From assembly GCF_014839805.1 (NCBI RefSeq), contig NC_051123.1:3640727-3704726 (forward strand): DNA of 64,000 bases, read 5' to 3'. The DNA is from Manduca sexta (taxonomy: Eukaryota; Arthropoda; Insecta; Lepidoptera; Sphingidae). The position numbers and the translations under genes were made by a program. Below are positions 9,560-19,735 of this stretch, piece by piece. The stretch's first letter is position 1. Each line of letters begins with the position of its first letter. The notes under the pieces were generated by a model. The model saw only the letters and a program-made list of their open reading frames with translations. It did no database searches and was not told where the DNA came from.

Positions 9560-10135
9560 TAGTCTATCCATCATGGAGATGGACCTACAATGCTACGCTC
9601 GCTGGTACGTAGTCTCCAATTGAAAATTTATTTGCTTCGTTTGCCGTCAGTTCTGCTTATGGTTCATAATCAATTGTCGCAATCTTCAGTGGCGACCTTA
9701 GGCGTTGCAGTAGTTTTGAGTAGTGCCTTGGAGGCCATTTTTAACAACATCATAGGTACCTACAAAGCTGTTTGGGGGAGCAGTCTTTTCATTCAGCATG
9801 GGACCTCGCATCAGTATTTTTTATTCTACACGGGGTCTCCCGTGTTTTTTTTTTGCTAACGCCCGGGGCCATGCGTCATCGAAGACTAAAGAACTAAGGC
9901 TAAAGTTTTAATCCCAAGTTCTTGGTTACAATATCTTCCCGAAGTTTTTGTCGTTGACACGTAAATTTTAAAACGATATTTAAATTAAAAACAAATTAAG
10001 ACTTATAAGCTAAACGTTAACTTCAGCCTTGACGTAGTCCAATTACCTCAGGCTAACTGGCGAAGAAATACTACTTGGAGGGAAGCCTAACTGTTCTCCA
10101 AGGAGTCATGAGACATTACAATAATTAGCATAACT
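9560..10135. other. LINE scrap and unassigned sequence
   Basis: CATGGAGATGGACCTACAAT and GCTACGCTCGCTGG near 9572-9608 resemble the run before the C-terminus of a lepidopteran endonuclease/reverse-transcriptase ORF (W-R-W-x-G-x-M-L-R-S-L). The 89-codon frame at 9590-9859 carries only this scrap, and no other domain is visible. Confidence 0.35.
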
Positions 10136-10149
10136 GTGACAAAGGACAA

Positions 10150-10378
10150 ACCTCAAATGTTTGTAACAAACATTTACGGGTCTCTTCTACTTTTGGGGTT
10201 ACGAAAGATCTGCATTAAAATATTTAAGACTTATTCGAAGCGACTCGCATCCAGCGACCTCCTGTATCTTTTATTAGGTCATCTGCCCACCTCGTGGACG
10301 TCCGACGCTGTGTTAGCCAGTTTGTGGCCTCCACTCCAGAACCTTCATGCCCCGATTTTCAATCATAGCAGTACCTAA
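10150..10378 (-). pseudogene. LINE ORF2 C-terminal relic
   Basis: On the minus strand, with one frameshift and an internal stop, it reads MKVLEWRPQTG, then HSVGRP, then TRWADDLIKDTGGRWMRVAS. This is the typical C-terminus of lepidopteran endonuclease-reverse transcriptase LINE proteins, as also seen at 16006 and 22791. The catalytic domains are absent. Frameshift, stop and truncation mark it as dead. Confidence 0.65.
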
Positions 10379-10382
10379 AACC

Positions 10383-10827
10383 CCATACAATGCCTTTAGA
10401 TATTCATGCAACCGCACATAAAATTCTTATGATATGAATTTGGGCTAGGGAGCAAGTTTGTTCCCAACTAACGTAATAGGTGGTTGGAATACCCGCATAT
10501 AACTTCGAACATTCGATTGCCAAGGAGAATCCGAGATTTAAATCATATCTGAACTAGTAACATACATGGGTTTAATCGATTGTTGCAAGTTATGAATTCA
10601 ATTGTGTAGGATCTGAATAGTTTGGCCAATTGAGTAAGGAATGTTATCGATCGAGACATGGATATGTCTGAAGATATTAAAATAAAAGTGTTTTACTGAT
10701 TCTATCGCGATTTTTATATTATAGAACAACAGGTTTATACCTAGCACAGACACCTACAGGTTTCCACCTAGCTTCGAAGTCAGGAGACTTAATTACTATA
10801 GTTAAAATTAGTGGGAAATAAAATCTA
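10383..10827. other. Mostly unassigned; P-family scrap at 10675-10725
   Basis: Only ATTAAAATAAAAGTGTTTTA followed by TCGCGATTTTTATATTATAG matches the left arm of palindromic MITE family P. The remainder shows nothing recognisable. Confidence 0.4.
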
Positions 10828-11669
10828 TCTATACTTATAATAAATCTGTAGAGAGGTCAATTCTGTACATGAAATATATTTCAAAAATAACTATCAGGGG
10901 GTCATTAGGGATCGATACTGATGCCAAAAATGCAATTAGTAAAATTTTTGTCTGTCTGTCTGTCTGTATAACCGTTACAGAAACAAAAACTACTCGACGG
11001 ATTTTAACGAAACTTGGTACAATTATTTTTCATACTCCTGTGCTGGTTATAGTATACTTTTCATCACGCTACAATTAATAGGAGCAGAGCAGTGAAGGGA
11101 AATGTTGGGAAAACGGGAGAAGTTACTCCATTTTTTAAGCTTCCGTCGCGTGTGCAACCTTAATGGTTAATGCTACACAGAAATGATGTATGACGGAAAT
11201 TTTCTCCTTAAAATTATGTAAAAAATATCCCACGACAGCATATGTCTATCTTTTATGGTTGACTCACAATAACACGTGTAACTCCCGATAGCTTAGCAGT
11301 TCGAAGCTTTCTCATTATATTTGTCTACTCTTACGTTTAAAACACTCTCAGTCATCCCTAATTAAAAAAGTTAACAGTATTAAATATTCCATAAAAAAAG
11401 AATCATAGAAATCGGTATAGAAACACCAAAGTTATACATGAAATACGCTAATAATAAGCCATCATGCGTGAATACTGAATCATGCTATAAGGATTATTTT
11501 TGTATATATATAAGGTCGCGAACGCACAGGCAGGCGGCTTGCTTGGCATCTAGAGGCTAGCGAATCACTTAGCGAGTAGCTTCGTAAAACGAACATTCTC
11601 GAACGTTTGCGACCGGCTCCATTTTTGAAGTCCGAAATCCACGCGTGCGAAGCTGCGGGCGGAAGCTAG
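10828..11669 (+). mobile_element. Long non-autonomous Helitron (842 bp)
   Basis: The 5' end TCTATACTTATAATAAATCT follows A. The 3' end is GCGTGCGAAGCTGCGGGCGGAAG plus CTAG followed by T. The interior shares CAATTAATAGGAGCAGAGCA with the 123-bp minisatellite family at 2875 and carries TGTCTGTCTGTCTGTATAAC. No Rep or helicase domain is present, so it depends on an autonomous relative. Confidence 0.75.
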
Positions 11670-11913
11670 TCTATATAAATAAAAATGAATCCCTATTTCC
11701 CTTGGTCACGCCATCACGCGTGAACGGCTGGACCGATTTCACTATTTTTTGTTGTTGTGTTTGTCTTGTCAGGAGAAGGATCTTATGGCAGAAAAAAATT
11801 AAGGAAGTTGAGCGGAACGTTAGAAAATTTAAGAAAAGTTAATTTCAGCGATTGACAGAATGCGCGCTGCAAATTCATAGTTAAGACGGGACAACGTCTG
11901 TCGGGTCAACCAG
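11670..11913 (+). mobile_element. Hel-b, abutting the preceding Helitron
   Basis: Begins TCTATATAAATAAAAATGAA directly after the CTAG of the previous element, with no base between. Body: CACGCCATCACGCGTGAACG and CAGAATGCGCGCTGCAAATT. The 3' stem is AGACGGGACAACGTCT and the terminus CCAG is mutated from CTAG. Confidence 0.75.
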
Positions 11914-12415
11914 TTATTAAATATTTATTAAATATATTGTAAAAATATTGATTAAACAAATAAATAAAGAAATAATGTTTTATTCATCACGTAGGCGAAT
12001 AGTTGAACTTATGATAAGTCAAGCTACATAAGGATATGTAATTATTACTTAGATAAAGTCGCTTACATAAACTGAAGTATTGCATTTAACAATTTATATT
12101 GGACATAAAATAAATTATAGTCTAAAAAGTAAACAAAGAAGCCAGCTCGGGCTGGCACGAATAGAAGAAGTAAATCGGACATCAAATTTGCTTTGGAGTC
12201 GGTTTAAAAATACACTTCTTATCATGTTACATCGAAATGGAGATATTGGACCACACTATAAAATTAGTATAAGTATTAAACAAATGTAATGGATGATTGA
12301 ATTATGGCGACCTGTTTTTTTAACGGTGATTTGATGAACTTTACTGTATAGAAGAAGACCTTATTTTAAAATAAAATGTACTGCTATACACCTGGGAAAT
12401 CATCCTGAGATATTA
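11914..12415. other. No recognisable feature
   Basis: AT-rich. The 69-codon frame at 12080-12289 has no recognisable domain. Confidence 0.45.
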
Positions 12416-12419
12416 AATA

Positions 12420-12525
12420 CTAGGTGTTGCTCGTGACTTCGTTTGAATGAGAAGCCTTTCCTGCTACTAAAGTCTCGAAAACACTGTTCATAGCGTCATC
12501 TGTAAGATAACTGTGCCATATATTT
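12420..12525 (-). mobile_element. Helitron-like 3' end fragment
   Basis: CTAGGTGTTGCTCGTGACTT, followed by GAGAAGCCTTTCCTGCTACT and CACTGTTCATAGCGTCATCT, parallels 60213-60320. The inverted CTAG with a degenerate stem suggests a third Helitron family read on the minus strand. Confidence 0.45.
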
Positions 12526-12696
12526 AAAAATTTGTTTAAAAAATTCTAGGAAAAGTATTAATAATAATTGCTCATTGATTTTCTAAAATAACTAAAAAGT
12601 TATACATTGCTTATTAAAACAAATCTGAAAATATGTATGTTATTTTGAAGAAGGAAAAATGTATGACATCTTAATTTTAGACATAAATATACAAAC

Positions 12697-12763
12697 GCTT
12701 TTTATCCCCGAAGAGGTAGACAGAGGCGCAACTAGTGCAATTTCGTCTCGAGAAGTCGAGACG
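12697..12763 (-). repeat. SINE-A 3' scrap and small hairpin
   Basis: TTTATCCCCGAAGAGGTAGA and CAGAGGCGCAACTAGTGCA match the 3' end of SINE-A. Next, CGTCTCGA-GAAG-TCGAGACG (12744-12763) forms a perfect 8-bp stem with a 4-base loop. Confidence 0.5.
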
Positions 12764-12764
12764 T

Positions 12765-13330
12765 GTATTTTGAGTTTTGAACCTGGACCTTCGTCTCCAC
12801 AGTACCTCAAGTCTCAGACTATCCCGCTACTTAGACAGTTTTTCATTTTAATACTGCATACAAAAACATAACTACATTAACACCAACTGCAAGAAAATTG
12901 TCAATAGTCACAGTATTAGCGAGATATTTTTAGCAAAAATACACCCTTAATGCACTAAAATGGAGCCGAGCTTTCACTGAAAGCTCTAAGTTTAATCTAC
13001 TCGCAACTAAATTTGCTAGAAGTAGTGGCATTTTTATAGTCGCATCGAGCGCCTTTGTACGTGCAATTTATCTGCAAATTCAACGACGCTGGCTAAGTTC
13101 AATGTATGAAGTTACGCGTTTGTTGCGATGATGGGAAAAGTGGGTGTTGAAACATTTGCGAGTTGTAAAGGCGCTTCCATTGTGCAAGTACTGGTATATA
13201 TTAAATTTGCCTTGAAGTTCAAAGTTACTTATAGTTTGGCCAGACAAAAAACTAAGCGGAGTTAGTTTAGCTTACTAACTGGTGTATGTCGTTTTAATTC
13301 ATTAAAATGTGTCGCATATATATTTTTATT
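12765..13330. other. No gene; one small hairpin
   Basis: No repeat recognised. GAGCTTTCA-C-TGAAAGCTC at 12968-12986 is a perfect 9-bp inverted repeat. Confidence 0.45.
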
Positions 13331-13334
13331 TAAA

Positions 13335-13553
13335 TCTATATATATATATTATAAAACAAAAGCCCTTTTTCAGTCTGTCTGTATGTTAGCGATTTTATCA
13401 AAATGTACTGAACGGATTTCTATGAAATTTGGTATAGAGGTAGTGTAAGAACCTAGGCAGGTTATAGGCTAATATTTATTCCGGGAAAATATAAGGCGGG
13501 ACTTTTATCCCGGAAAACTCCTTCACGCGGGCGAAACCGCGAGAAAATGCTAG
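13335..13553 (+). mobile_element. Hel-a, short Helitron
   Basis: Starts TCTATATATATATATTATAA after A and ends with hairpin GCGGGCGAAACCGCG, AGAAAATG and CTAG. The body carries TCAAAATGTACTGAACGGAT and GGGAAAATATAAGGCGGGAC. The latter holds the TATA that T-family elements used as a target in two other Helitrons. Confidence 0.8.
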
Positions 13554-14645
13554 CATCATTCATATTAATAAGAAATTATACTACGTAATACAGGGTCATT
13601 TCGACATTGCGTTACTAAATGAAACCACAGGTTCGTGGTGACCTCTGCTAACACCGTGCAAAAGATTATTCATAAGTAACGAATATTTACGTCAATAATC
13701 CCGATTTTAGATTTATGGTTTTTTGATCACGCTGTCTCTTAGCGCGCTTAACTGAAGTGAATGAACTACGTCACAGCTGATGATATTATTACCGAACCTA
13801 TAGGGTTCAGAAGGTCAGCTCACAAATGAACTCCCAATACGTTCACTGACTTGGTTGCAGCAGTTCATTGAGTCAATAATTAATTACTACAAAAAATATT
13901 TCGTCAATTATAAACGTTATTTTCGTTAATAAAATAGTTTTCTTACCAAAAAAGTTACCTACATAATTACTAAAGTTACAAGATTTAAATCTATTGGTCA
14001 TATTTTTTCTAGATTCTACATGATATTCCGACATTTATTTTAATTCCAACATTAATATTTCGGTTTGTCATAATATCTAAAAGAAGACTACGTAGACATT
14101 ACCGAACGTCATATTATGCTTTCTGTACCGTTTCTTTGCTAGATAGGTACACTATGGCAATGCGTCCGAGTCTTTGACCGAGTCCGAAGAGCGCGCGATT
14201 ATTCAATACAATAGTCGTACTCTTTCTCGCCTAAACTCGCAGTGTTGTCAGTATAAACTTTTTTACCAAAAAGCTTGCTAAAACGACACAGTATTTCAAA
14301 AAATCTGATATTAGATTTTTTTTAGTACATGATGTTCTAACAGATTTAACACACAATTGTATTACAAAAATAAAATAAGTAATGATTTATGATGAAATGA
14401 TCAATGAAAAGTCTACCTAATTAAAATAATACACAGCAATATTTTAGTATTTTTGAAACATTATTTTAAGTAATAAAGTATAATAGAGATTTTGGATTCA
14501 GTCATTCATTTTCAATAGGCATACAGAGTATAAAATAAACAAGATATTGCACAATAAGGTAATAATAAAAAAAAGTTTGGTAACACTGCGAGGGCACGTG
14601 TTAGTTGTAAAACTCTGGCTCGTCAAATATCGTGTACCTCCAGAC

Positions 14646-15080
14646 TAGTGTTGCCAAGGTCAATTTGTTTAAAATCAAGAAGGTAAAAAAAATCGAAATT
14701 TAGTGTTATGGATCCGGACATAAAAAAGCAAGTATTTTTTAAAAATTTAAGTTTTATGTATTTCGTTTTACAAAAAATATCACTGCAAGTCATGCTAAAG
14801 TTGCGTTTTAATTTGGATTGCTGTTTTAACATCAAAGCACAGATCGCCGGGTAGTCGCATCTCTAAGCAAGAGAATAAAACAAAACTGTACGTTCAGCGC
14901 TAGTGAGATGATACGTGCTATTTTGATTGCATTGTCGCACTCAACACAATGATGAATGCGTAGTTAATTTTTTCATAATACTTAATGGTTTTAATAATTT
15001 TATTGGTGCAAAACGGGTCACGTCCCCAGAACTCTGAAAATCGGGACGTCCCGCGCAAATCGGGACATCAGGCAACACTA
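14646..15080. mobile_element. hAT-like MITE nested in T copy A
   Basis: 435 bases bounded by TAGTGTTGCC and its exact reverse complement GGCAACACTA. A perfect 8-bp direct duplication, CTCCAGAC, lies at 14638-14645 and 15081-15088. An 8-bp duplication with a CAGTGTTGCC-like terminus is diagnostic of hAT transposons. It is non-coding apart from chance frames. Confidence 0.85.
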
Positions 15081-15365
15081 CTCCAGACCCTTGCCGCTAG
15101 TTTGTGGAATTCGCTAAACTCGTGTGTCGCGTGTTGGTCGGTCAGGCACAAAGAAATTTAAAGTGGTCCCCTAAACGCGACCTTAAAACGTATAAAATAG
15201 AGTCTATTTTTAGAAATATTTTTTGTCATTTTGAATATTTTACGATCGCGAATTTGCATCGTTGACGCGTACGCGAAACTGAACTAATCACAATCTATTG
15301 ATTATGTTTCTATCGGAGGCTGTCATTACGATTTTAATGTGGATTTATGAATTTGCGATAGGTAC

Positions 15366-15462
15366 TGAATGGAAAAATCCAATATCATTTTGTCCGACCC
15401 GGGATTCGATCCCGTGACCTTAGCAAAGCATCCGTACAACAACTGCGGCACCGAGGCAGTTA
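15366..15462 (-). repeat. SINE-A head fragment inside T copy A
   Basis: Minus-strand tRNA-like head: CCCGGGATTCGATCCCGTGACC (box B) and TGCGGCACCGAGGCAGTTA (box A region). The SINE body is missing beyond AATCCAATATCATTTTGTCC. The same fragment is at 22144-22245. Confidence 0.7.
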
Positions 15463-16005
15463 CAAATTAACTGTATTAAAAATACTTTGAAGTATGAAAC
15501 AACTTTTAAAGGAACAAGCAATCTACAAATCTTCATTAGGTATTGGTAAACGCATTTACTATTTTGAAAACATGTTAAGATACCTATTGGGACGCCGCGC
15601 CGCGCCGAGACGCATCCCGTCGCTCGACATTTTTACCTCAAACTATCACATTACCTAATTATTATCAAGATTGTAACTTCGTTATTAATTGTTCGTGTGA
15701 ATTGCCAGACTTGCAGAATGATATTTTATTGTTATGAGTGTTATAAATCTAACCGTTAAACGTATTTATTATACCTACTTATCTACTAAAATGGATGAAC
15801 TACCGACATTAGAATGTGTGTGTTTTGATTTAAAAGATTGAAACCACTTTAAAATTACAAAAATCATGTGTTATGTGTACCTAACTTATGCAGTTGTGGT
15901 TTTTTGATTAGTGTCGTTTGCTTATGATGATAGTTTGAGCATAGAAAATATTGTTCTAATGAAATGTGATGATTAGTGCGTGATGTTTATGTTGGCGTTG
16001 GATGT

Positions 16006-16140
16006 CCACCTGCAAGGTGGACAGACGACTTTGTTAACGTCGCGGGAACACATTGGATGCAGGCAGCTTTCGACAGGTCCGTCTGGAAATCTTTAGGGGA
16101 GGCATATGTTCAACACTGGACTTTATGTGGCTGATGATGA
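16006..16140 (+). pseudogene. LINE ORF2 C-terminal fragment inside T copy A
   Basis: An open 42-codon frame ends at TGA (16132-16134). It includes PPARWTDDFVNVAGTHWMQ, RSVWKSLGEAYVQ and a WTLCG end, followed by a GATGATGATAATGATG tail. This is the LINE reverse-transcriptase C-terminus cut at its 5' side. Nothing upstream continues the protein. Confidence 0.7.
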
Positions 16141-16675
16141 TAATGATGTTTAGGTATGTGTCTTTTTGTAACGTCGGCGTAGCGTCGTCGCTGCTGGTTT
16201 AATTGTTGATTGAGTGATGTGGCACGACACAAAACCCTAGGTAGTTAAAGCGCCGACATCAGCTGTTCGGTTGCGGCGCGGCGCGCGCGGTGCGACGAAC
16301 TACCCTTGCGCTCCGAGTGTGCATCACTTGTTCGTGTGCGTGAGCATAATATTATCAATGACTGTGTGCGATGTTGCCGCTCCGACGAATTCTAGTATAG
16401 TAGTAGTGGCAAAAGGGTGTGTAAAAATAAAATGACTATTTGAATATTTATTTTGTTTGAAAATTTTACTTTTTTGTTTTTGGCCTTAGGTTAGAGTAAC
16501 TTATAGTAAACTGCTTCTTTCAAGATGACTTTCTCGCAGTTAAATTTAAGTCTAGGGTTACAAAATGACCCTGTATAACTTTATATTATTCTAAAGAGCA
16601 TTACCGTAACACTAAATGTAACCTCATTAACTCTTCCTTTCACTTGTGTACTCACTTTCAATTATTATATTTGCA

Positions 16676-16900
16676 AGTAACTGCCTAATAGCGTGCGTGG
16701 AACATTCGGTCTGAAGTCTCGGGTTCGATCTCCCGGTCGGGCAGTGATATTGGGTTTTTCTACTCAGTATCAGCCCGGAGTCTGGAAGCTCGTTATGGCG
16801 ATAGGTTCGCCTTATCATGGGACGGAAGAAGTGAAAAGTGGGTGCAGTAGTTGCGCCTCTGCTTACCCCTTCGGGGATATAAGGCGTAAGTGTAGGTATC
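16676..16900 (+). repeat. SINE-A, near full length
   Basis: The head ACTGCCTAATAGCGTGCGTG has lost much of box A. Box B is GGGTTCGATCTCCCGGTCGG. The body follows through CTCAGTATCAGCCCGGAGTC and GCGCCTCTGCTTACCCCTTC to near 16895. Confidence 0.75.
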
Positions 16901-16989
16901 AGTGGCGAAGGGTGAAGTTTTCTGAAAAGTAACCCGAGACAACTTATAGGTACTAATATACATAAATGCGGTCTACAAATATTTGATAA

Positions 16990-17070
16990 TTAATTTAACT
17001 TGAATTACGAAAGCAAAGGTGGCAGGAAACGGGTTATATGGACCCTTTACCATTGGCAGGTATGTCTTAA
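16990..17070 (-). repeat. Dispersed repeat E, inverted copy
   Basis: GGTGGCAGGAAACGGGTTAT and GGACCCTTTACCATTGGCAG are the reverse complement of the E block at 28200-28290. The 107-codon minus-strand frame at 16973-17296 runs through this repeat and was not accepted as a gene. Confidence 0.5.
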
Positions 17071-17074
17071 ATTT

Positions 17075-17612
17075 ATATAATATTGTATATTTTTTCTTAG
17101 AACTAGCTCTCAATCTTTCCTTATTCAAAATAACAGATATATTCGGAATTATTTCCAAAAGCCATGTATAGCTTTTAAGAAAATTATAGAGCAATTTTAA
17201 ATTTAAAACACGTACTCTTTGAGACGAATATAGTGGGATTAACACTGGCTTATAAATTATTTGATACGTATCGAGTATCGACATTCTGTTATACATCTAA
17301 CACAGAAATAAATTCAGTCTATAATTTATTGTATAATATATCCCTTCTTTTTGGTTGTATTGAATTTTTTACCCAACATTTACACCTCCTGTCACCTTGT
17401 AGTCTTTAAAACAATAGCACTTAGGTCTCTTATAGCTTTCACCTGCCTCGCCTTTGTCCTCGAAGAGAATAACCTTTATTATCGACCTTATATTTGTACT
17501 ATGCGATAAGAAACGAGCCTATTACCATAATGGGAAAATTTTAATTTCTGGTGTTTTTTGATTATTGATTTGCTTAGTATTTATAATCCTGACTGGTATT
17601 AAAGTTATCTAT
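17075..17612. other. No recognisable feature
   Basis: AT-rich, with no repeat or splice-supported frame recognised. Confidence 0.4.
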
Positions 17613-17618
17613 AAAAGG

Positions 17619-17935
17619 GCATAGCCTAGTTGGTAGTGGAACGGACTGCCGAGACAAACATCCACAGGTTCAAAACTTAAGGACAACATCTCTGCCTTTT
17701 CTAAAATTATATGTGTATTATTTGTGAATTATCGCTTACTTTAATAGTGTAGAAACATCGTGAGGAAACCTGCATACCTGAGAAGTTTTCTATAGGAATT
17801 TTGAGGGTACGTGAAGTCTGCCAATCCGCACTAAGTTAGCGTAACTAACTAGTACTAAGGCCAAATCCCTATTAGCAATAGAGAATGCCCGTACCCAGCA
17901 TTGGGTGAGTATATAATACAGGCCTGATGTTATAT
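17619..17935 (+). repeat. SINE-B, full-length diverged copy
   Basis: tRNA-like head: box A in CATAGCCTAGTTGGTAGTGG and box B in CAGGTTCAAAACTTAAGG. The body has ATTATATGTGTATTATTTGT, ACATCGTGAGGAAACCTGC and CCAATCCGCACTAA, and the 3' end is ATATAATACAGGCCTGATGT. Confidence 0.75.
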
Positions 17936-17961
17936 TATAATTACATTCATCTAGCTGAAAC

Positions 17962-18229
17962 CAAAGAGAATACAAATACTACGTAAGAGCTGAATCGACA
18001 GACGTTGTCCTGTCTTAAACTGTCAGAGTTTTGTCAATATATTGAAGACATCTCGCAGTCTTCTGCCTCATTCGCACGCTCACTTTTTTGAGATTTTTAA
18101 ATATTTTTTTAAACGCTCTTTTTACAGTAAACATGATATTAGTAAAATAATTACAGGATAAAATTTTAGACATTTTTGACAACGTCCAACCAGAGAGAAT
18201 AATAGAATCAAAGAGAATACAAATACTAC
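17962..18229 (-). mobile_element. Helitron-like insert bracketed by 21-bp direct repeats
   Basis: An exact 21-bp direct repeat, beginning CAAAGAGAATAC, occupies 17962-17982 and 18209-18229. Just inside the left copy, GCTGAATCGACAGACGTTGTCC resembles the inverted Hel-b 3' end without an intact CTAG. The rest of the insert is not recognised. Helitrons make no such duplication, so a different event created it. Confidence 0.55.
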
Positions 18230-18239
18230 CTCAGAACAA

Positions 18240-18600
18240 GAACAAGCATAGAAGGAATCTAAATTACCTTCATATACTTATCCTATTTTTTCTAATAGGT
18301 CAAAACCGTTGAAAAGAACGAGACAAATATTATGTTGCTAAGGTCAGCTTGCGTACACTTTAAAATAATCAAATGGTTTCCTTTGGTCATCTTTATGATG
18401 CCGAATTAAAAAGCAAATAAAATGTCAAATGTTCCAACTCGCTAATCTCAAAACAATGTCACAAACGCGCCCACACAATTTAGTTACGTTATACTTCAGC
18501 GCGTGCTTTTTAAAATTGGCTACACGTTTTGTAATATTTTTGTTGTTAATTTAATAAATACATTGTGCTGTTTACGTAAAATATAGCCCTACGAACAAGC
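18240..18600 (+). promoter_or_regulatory. Region upstream of the THAP gene
   Basis: No core promoter motif was confirmed. The sequence just before the ATG includes AATATAGCCCTACGAACAAGC. The start codon context, AGCAATGG, is acceptable. Confidence 0.25.
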
Positions 18601-18601
18601 A

Positions 18602-18678
18602 ATGGCCTGCATTGTTGTGGGGTGTAAATCTCATTCTTCTCGTAAAGAAAATGAAACAGAAATCATCAGCTTCCATCG
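18602..18678 (+). CDS. THAP-domain protein, exon 1
   Basis: ATG followed by 25 codons and two bases, ending at a canonical GTGAGT donor (18679). The peptide begins MACIVVGCKSHSSRK and supplies the first two zinc ligands of a C2CH THAP finger, C3 and C8, spaced C-x4-C as in THAP proteins, followed by ISFHR. THAP domains are zinc-dependent DNA-binding modules found in transcription factors and in P-element-type transposases. The frame joins exactly to 19046-19199. The exon lies between the two large T elements but shares no repeat with them. A spliced THAP finger is well supported; whether it is functional is not. Confidence 0.75.
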
Positions 18679-19045
18679 GTGAGTAAACAAAAAACCTAAT
18701 ATATTTGCTTTAAACCCTGTACATAAGTGCAAAAAGTGTTATTAATTATACTTTATTATGCTGTAGTCATAATATATTCTGCTGTTGGCCATTCGATACA
18801 GTCATTATTAAGTATTTTTCGTTTTTACTAATTTACGTAGTCGTGTTCAATAGTGTTGTACTGCATATTCCATCGATAACATAGATGTTAGTATATTGTA
18901 GTTTACTATGTTGCATAAATTGCCTTTTACTTTCAATATACGGTGGTGTAGTGGTAAAAGCCACTTGGAAACCGTGCGCGAAGGCTGGTGTCGAGGAAAC
19001 TACCTGATTTTCATAGTATGTTTCATACAATGTGTTTCATTGCAG
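18679..19045 (+). other. Intron of the THAP gene (367 bp)
   Basis: GTGAGT donor and a TTTCATTGCAG acceptor. It contains GGTGGTGTAGTGGTAAAAGC at about 18942, resembling a tRNA box A, but no matching box B was recognised. Confidence 0.7.
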
Positions 19046-19199
19046 ATTCCCCACAGATGGTGCTATGGGGCAAAAATGGATCGTTGCCATAACACGTCCC
19101 AATTGGTATTGGAAAAAACAGCACCGTGTTTGCTCTAAGCATTTCGACAAAGTCTATTTTATTAACATTGAAATAACTTATCAAACATATGTGACATGA
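19046..19199 (+). CDS. THAP-domain protein, exon 2 (ends at TGA)
   Basis: Spliced to exon 1 it completes R26 and continues FPTDGAMGQKWIVAITRPN, then HRVCSKHFDKV, ending at TGA (19197-19199) after 76 residues in all. It adds the conserved FP and W37 of the THAP core and the last two zinc ligands, C55 and H58 (C-x2-H), followed by F59. The typical C-terminal AVPTIF-like box of THAP domains is missing and the frame ends 18 residues after the histidine. The protein is therefore a bare, slightly short finger. Either a further donor inside this exon leads to an exon I could not find, or the gene is truncated. Possible origins are a cellular THAP gene or the N-terminus of a P-type transposase. Confidence 0.7.
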
Positions 19200-19700
19200 A
19201 TAATACCGCTCTGTTTAAATTTGACTCTCCCTTTTTAGTAGCTTCTGTCAAACCACACCTCTTGGGTATCTTTTAATCCCTAAGAAAGTCAGAAAAGAAC
19301 AGAAGGCGTATTAGCTTTCTCCTAGACGAAATTTCGGCCTATATTTGTTTGCTACTTATAGCAGTTTTCATTCCTTCCGAAATTTCTAACATTCTCTTAA
19401 TTCAATAATCTAAATGCTATACCATTTTTGTGTGAATGACGTTTTGGAAGGCATGGAAACTGCTGTAAATAGCAAATGAAAATTGGAACAATAATTAGTT
19501 CGAAGAAAGCCAGTAGTTCTATAGTTTATTGTAATTTAACAGCTACTTAACAAGTGCTTTTATATATCCAGACCTCATTTGGTACTTGAATTAGGGTTTT
19601 GATATCTTTTTTTTAACCTTTATCTAAAATAGCAATTTGCAACGGTTTGTAGTTAACTGACCGAGAAGAGTTTATTTTCGCAGGTATGTGAATTTACCAT
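19200..19700. other. No recognisable feature downstream of the THAP exons
   Basis: Searched for an AVPTIF-like continuation, coiled coil or transposase motifs in the plus frames; none was seen. Confidence 0.4.
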
Positions 19701-19719
19701 AGCCGATAGACAAAACATC

Positions 19720-19733
19720 TATCGATATCGATA
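19720..19733. promoter_or_regulatory. Double DRE/DREF-type palindrome
   Basis: TATCGATATCGATA is two overlapping TATCGATA motifs, the insect DNA-replication-related element bound by DREF, and also contains CGATA motifs recognised by BEAF-32 in Drosophila. AGCCGATAG lies 20 bases upstream. A 41-codon frame starts two bases after the palindrome at 19736. Function is inferred from motif identity only. Confidence 0.4.
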
Positions 19734-19735
19734 AA

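Larger units (their letters stand above)
13591..16573. mobile_element. T-family composite DNA transposon, copy A (2983 bp)
   Basis: Terminal inverted repeats: CAGGGTCATTTCGACATTGC on the left and ACAAAATGACCCTG on the right, flanked by AATA and TATA. In two sister insertions the flanks are TATA/TATA, so a 4-bp TATA target is likely, with one mutation here. The element aligns along its whole length with 20368-23359, differing by scattered substitutions and small indels. The right part (16160-16350) is CpG-rich with GGTTGCGGCGCGGCGCGCGC. It carries a hAT-like MITE, a SINE-A scrap and a LINE end. No transposase frame was found, so it looks non-autonomous. The superfamily is unresolved. Confidence 0.85.

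Noticed and set aside
9590..9859. 89-codon plus-strand frame as a gene
   Set aside because: Only its first residues match a LINE relic; the rest has no domain and no splice or promoter support.
16973..17296. 107-codon minus-strand open frame
   Set aside because: It runs across dispersed repeat E, its composition is rich in I, L, Y and K, and no domain or splice context is visible.
18940..19010. tRNA-like sequence in the THAP intron
   Set aside because: Box A resemblance only; no matching box B or acceptor stem found.
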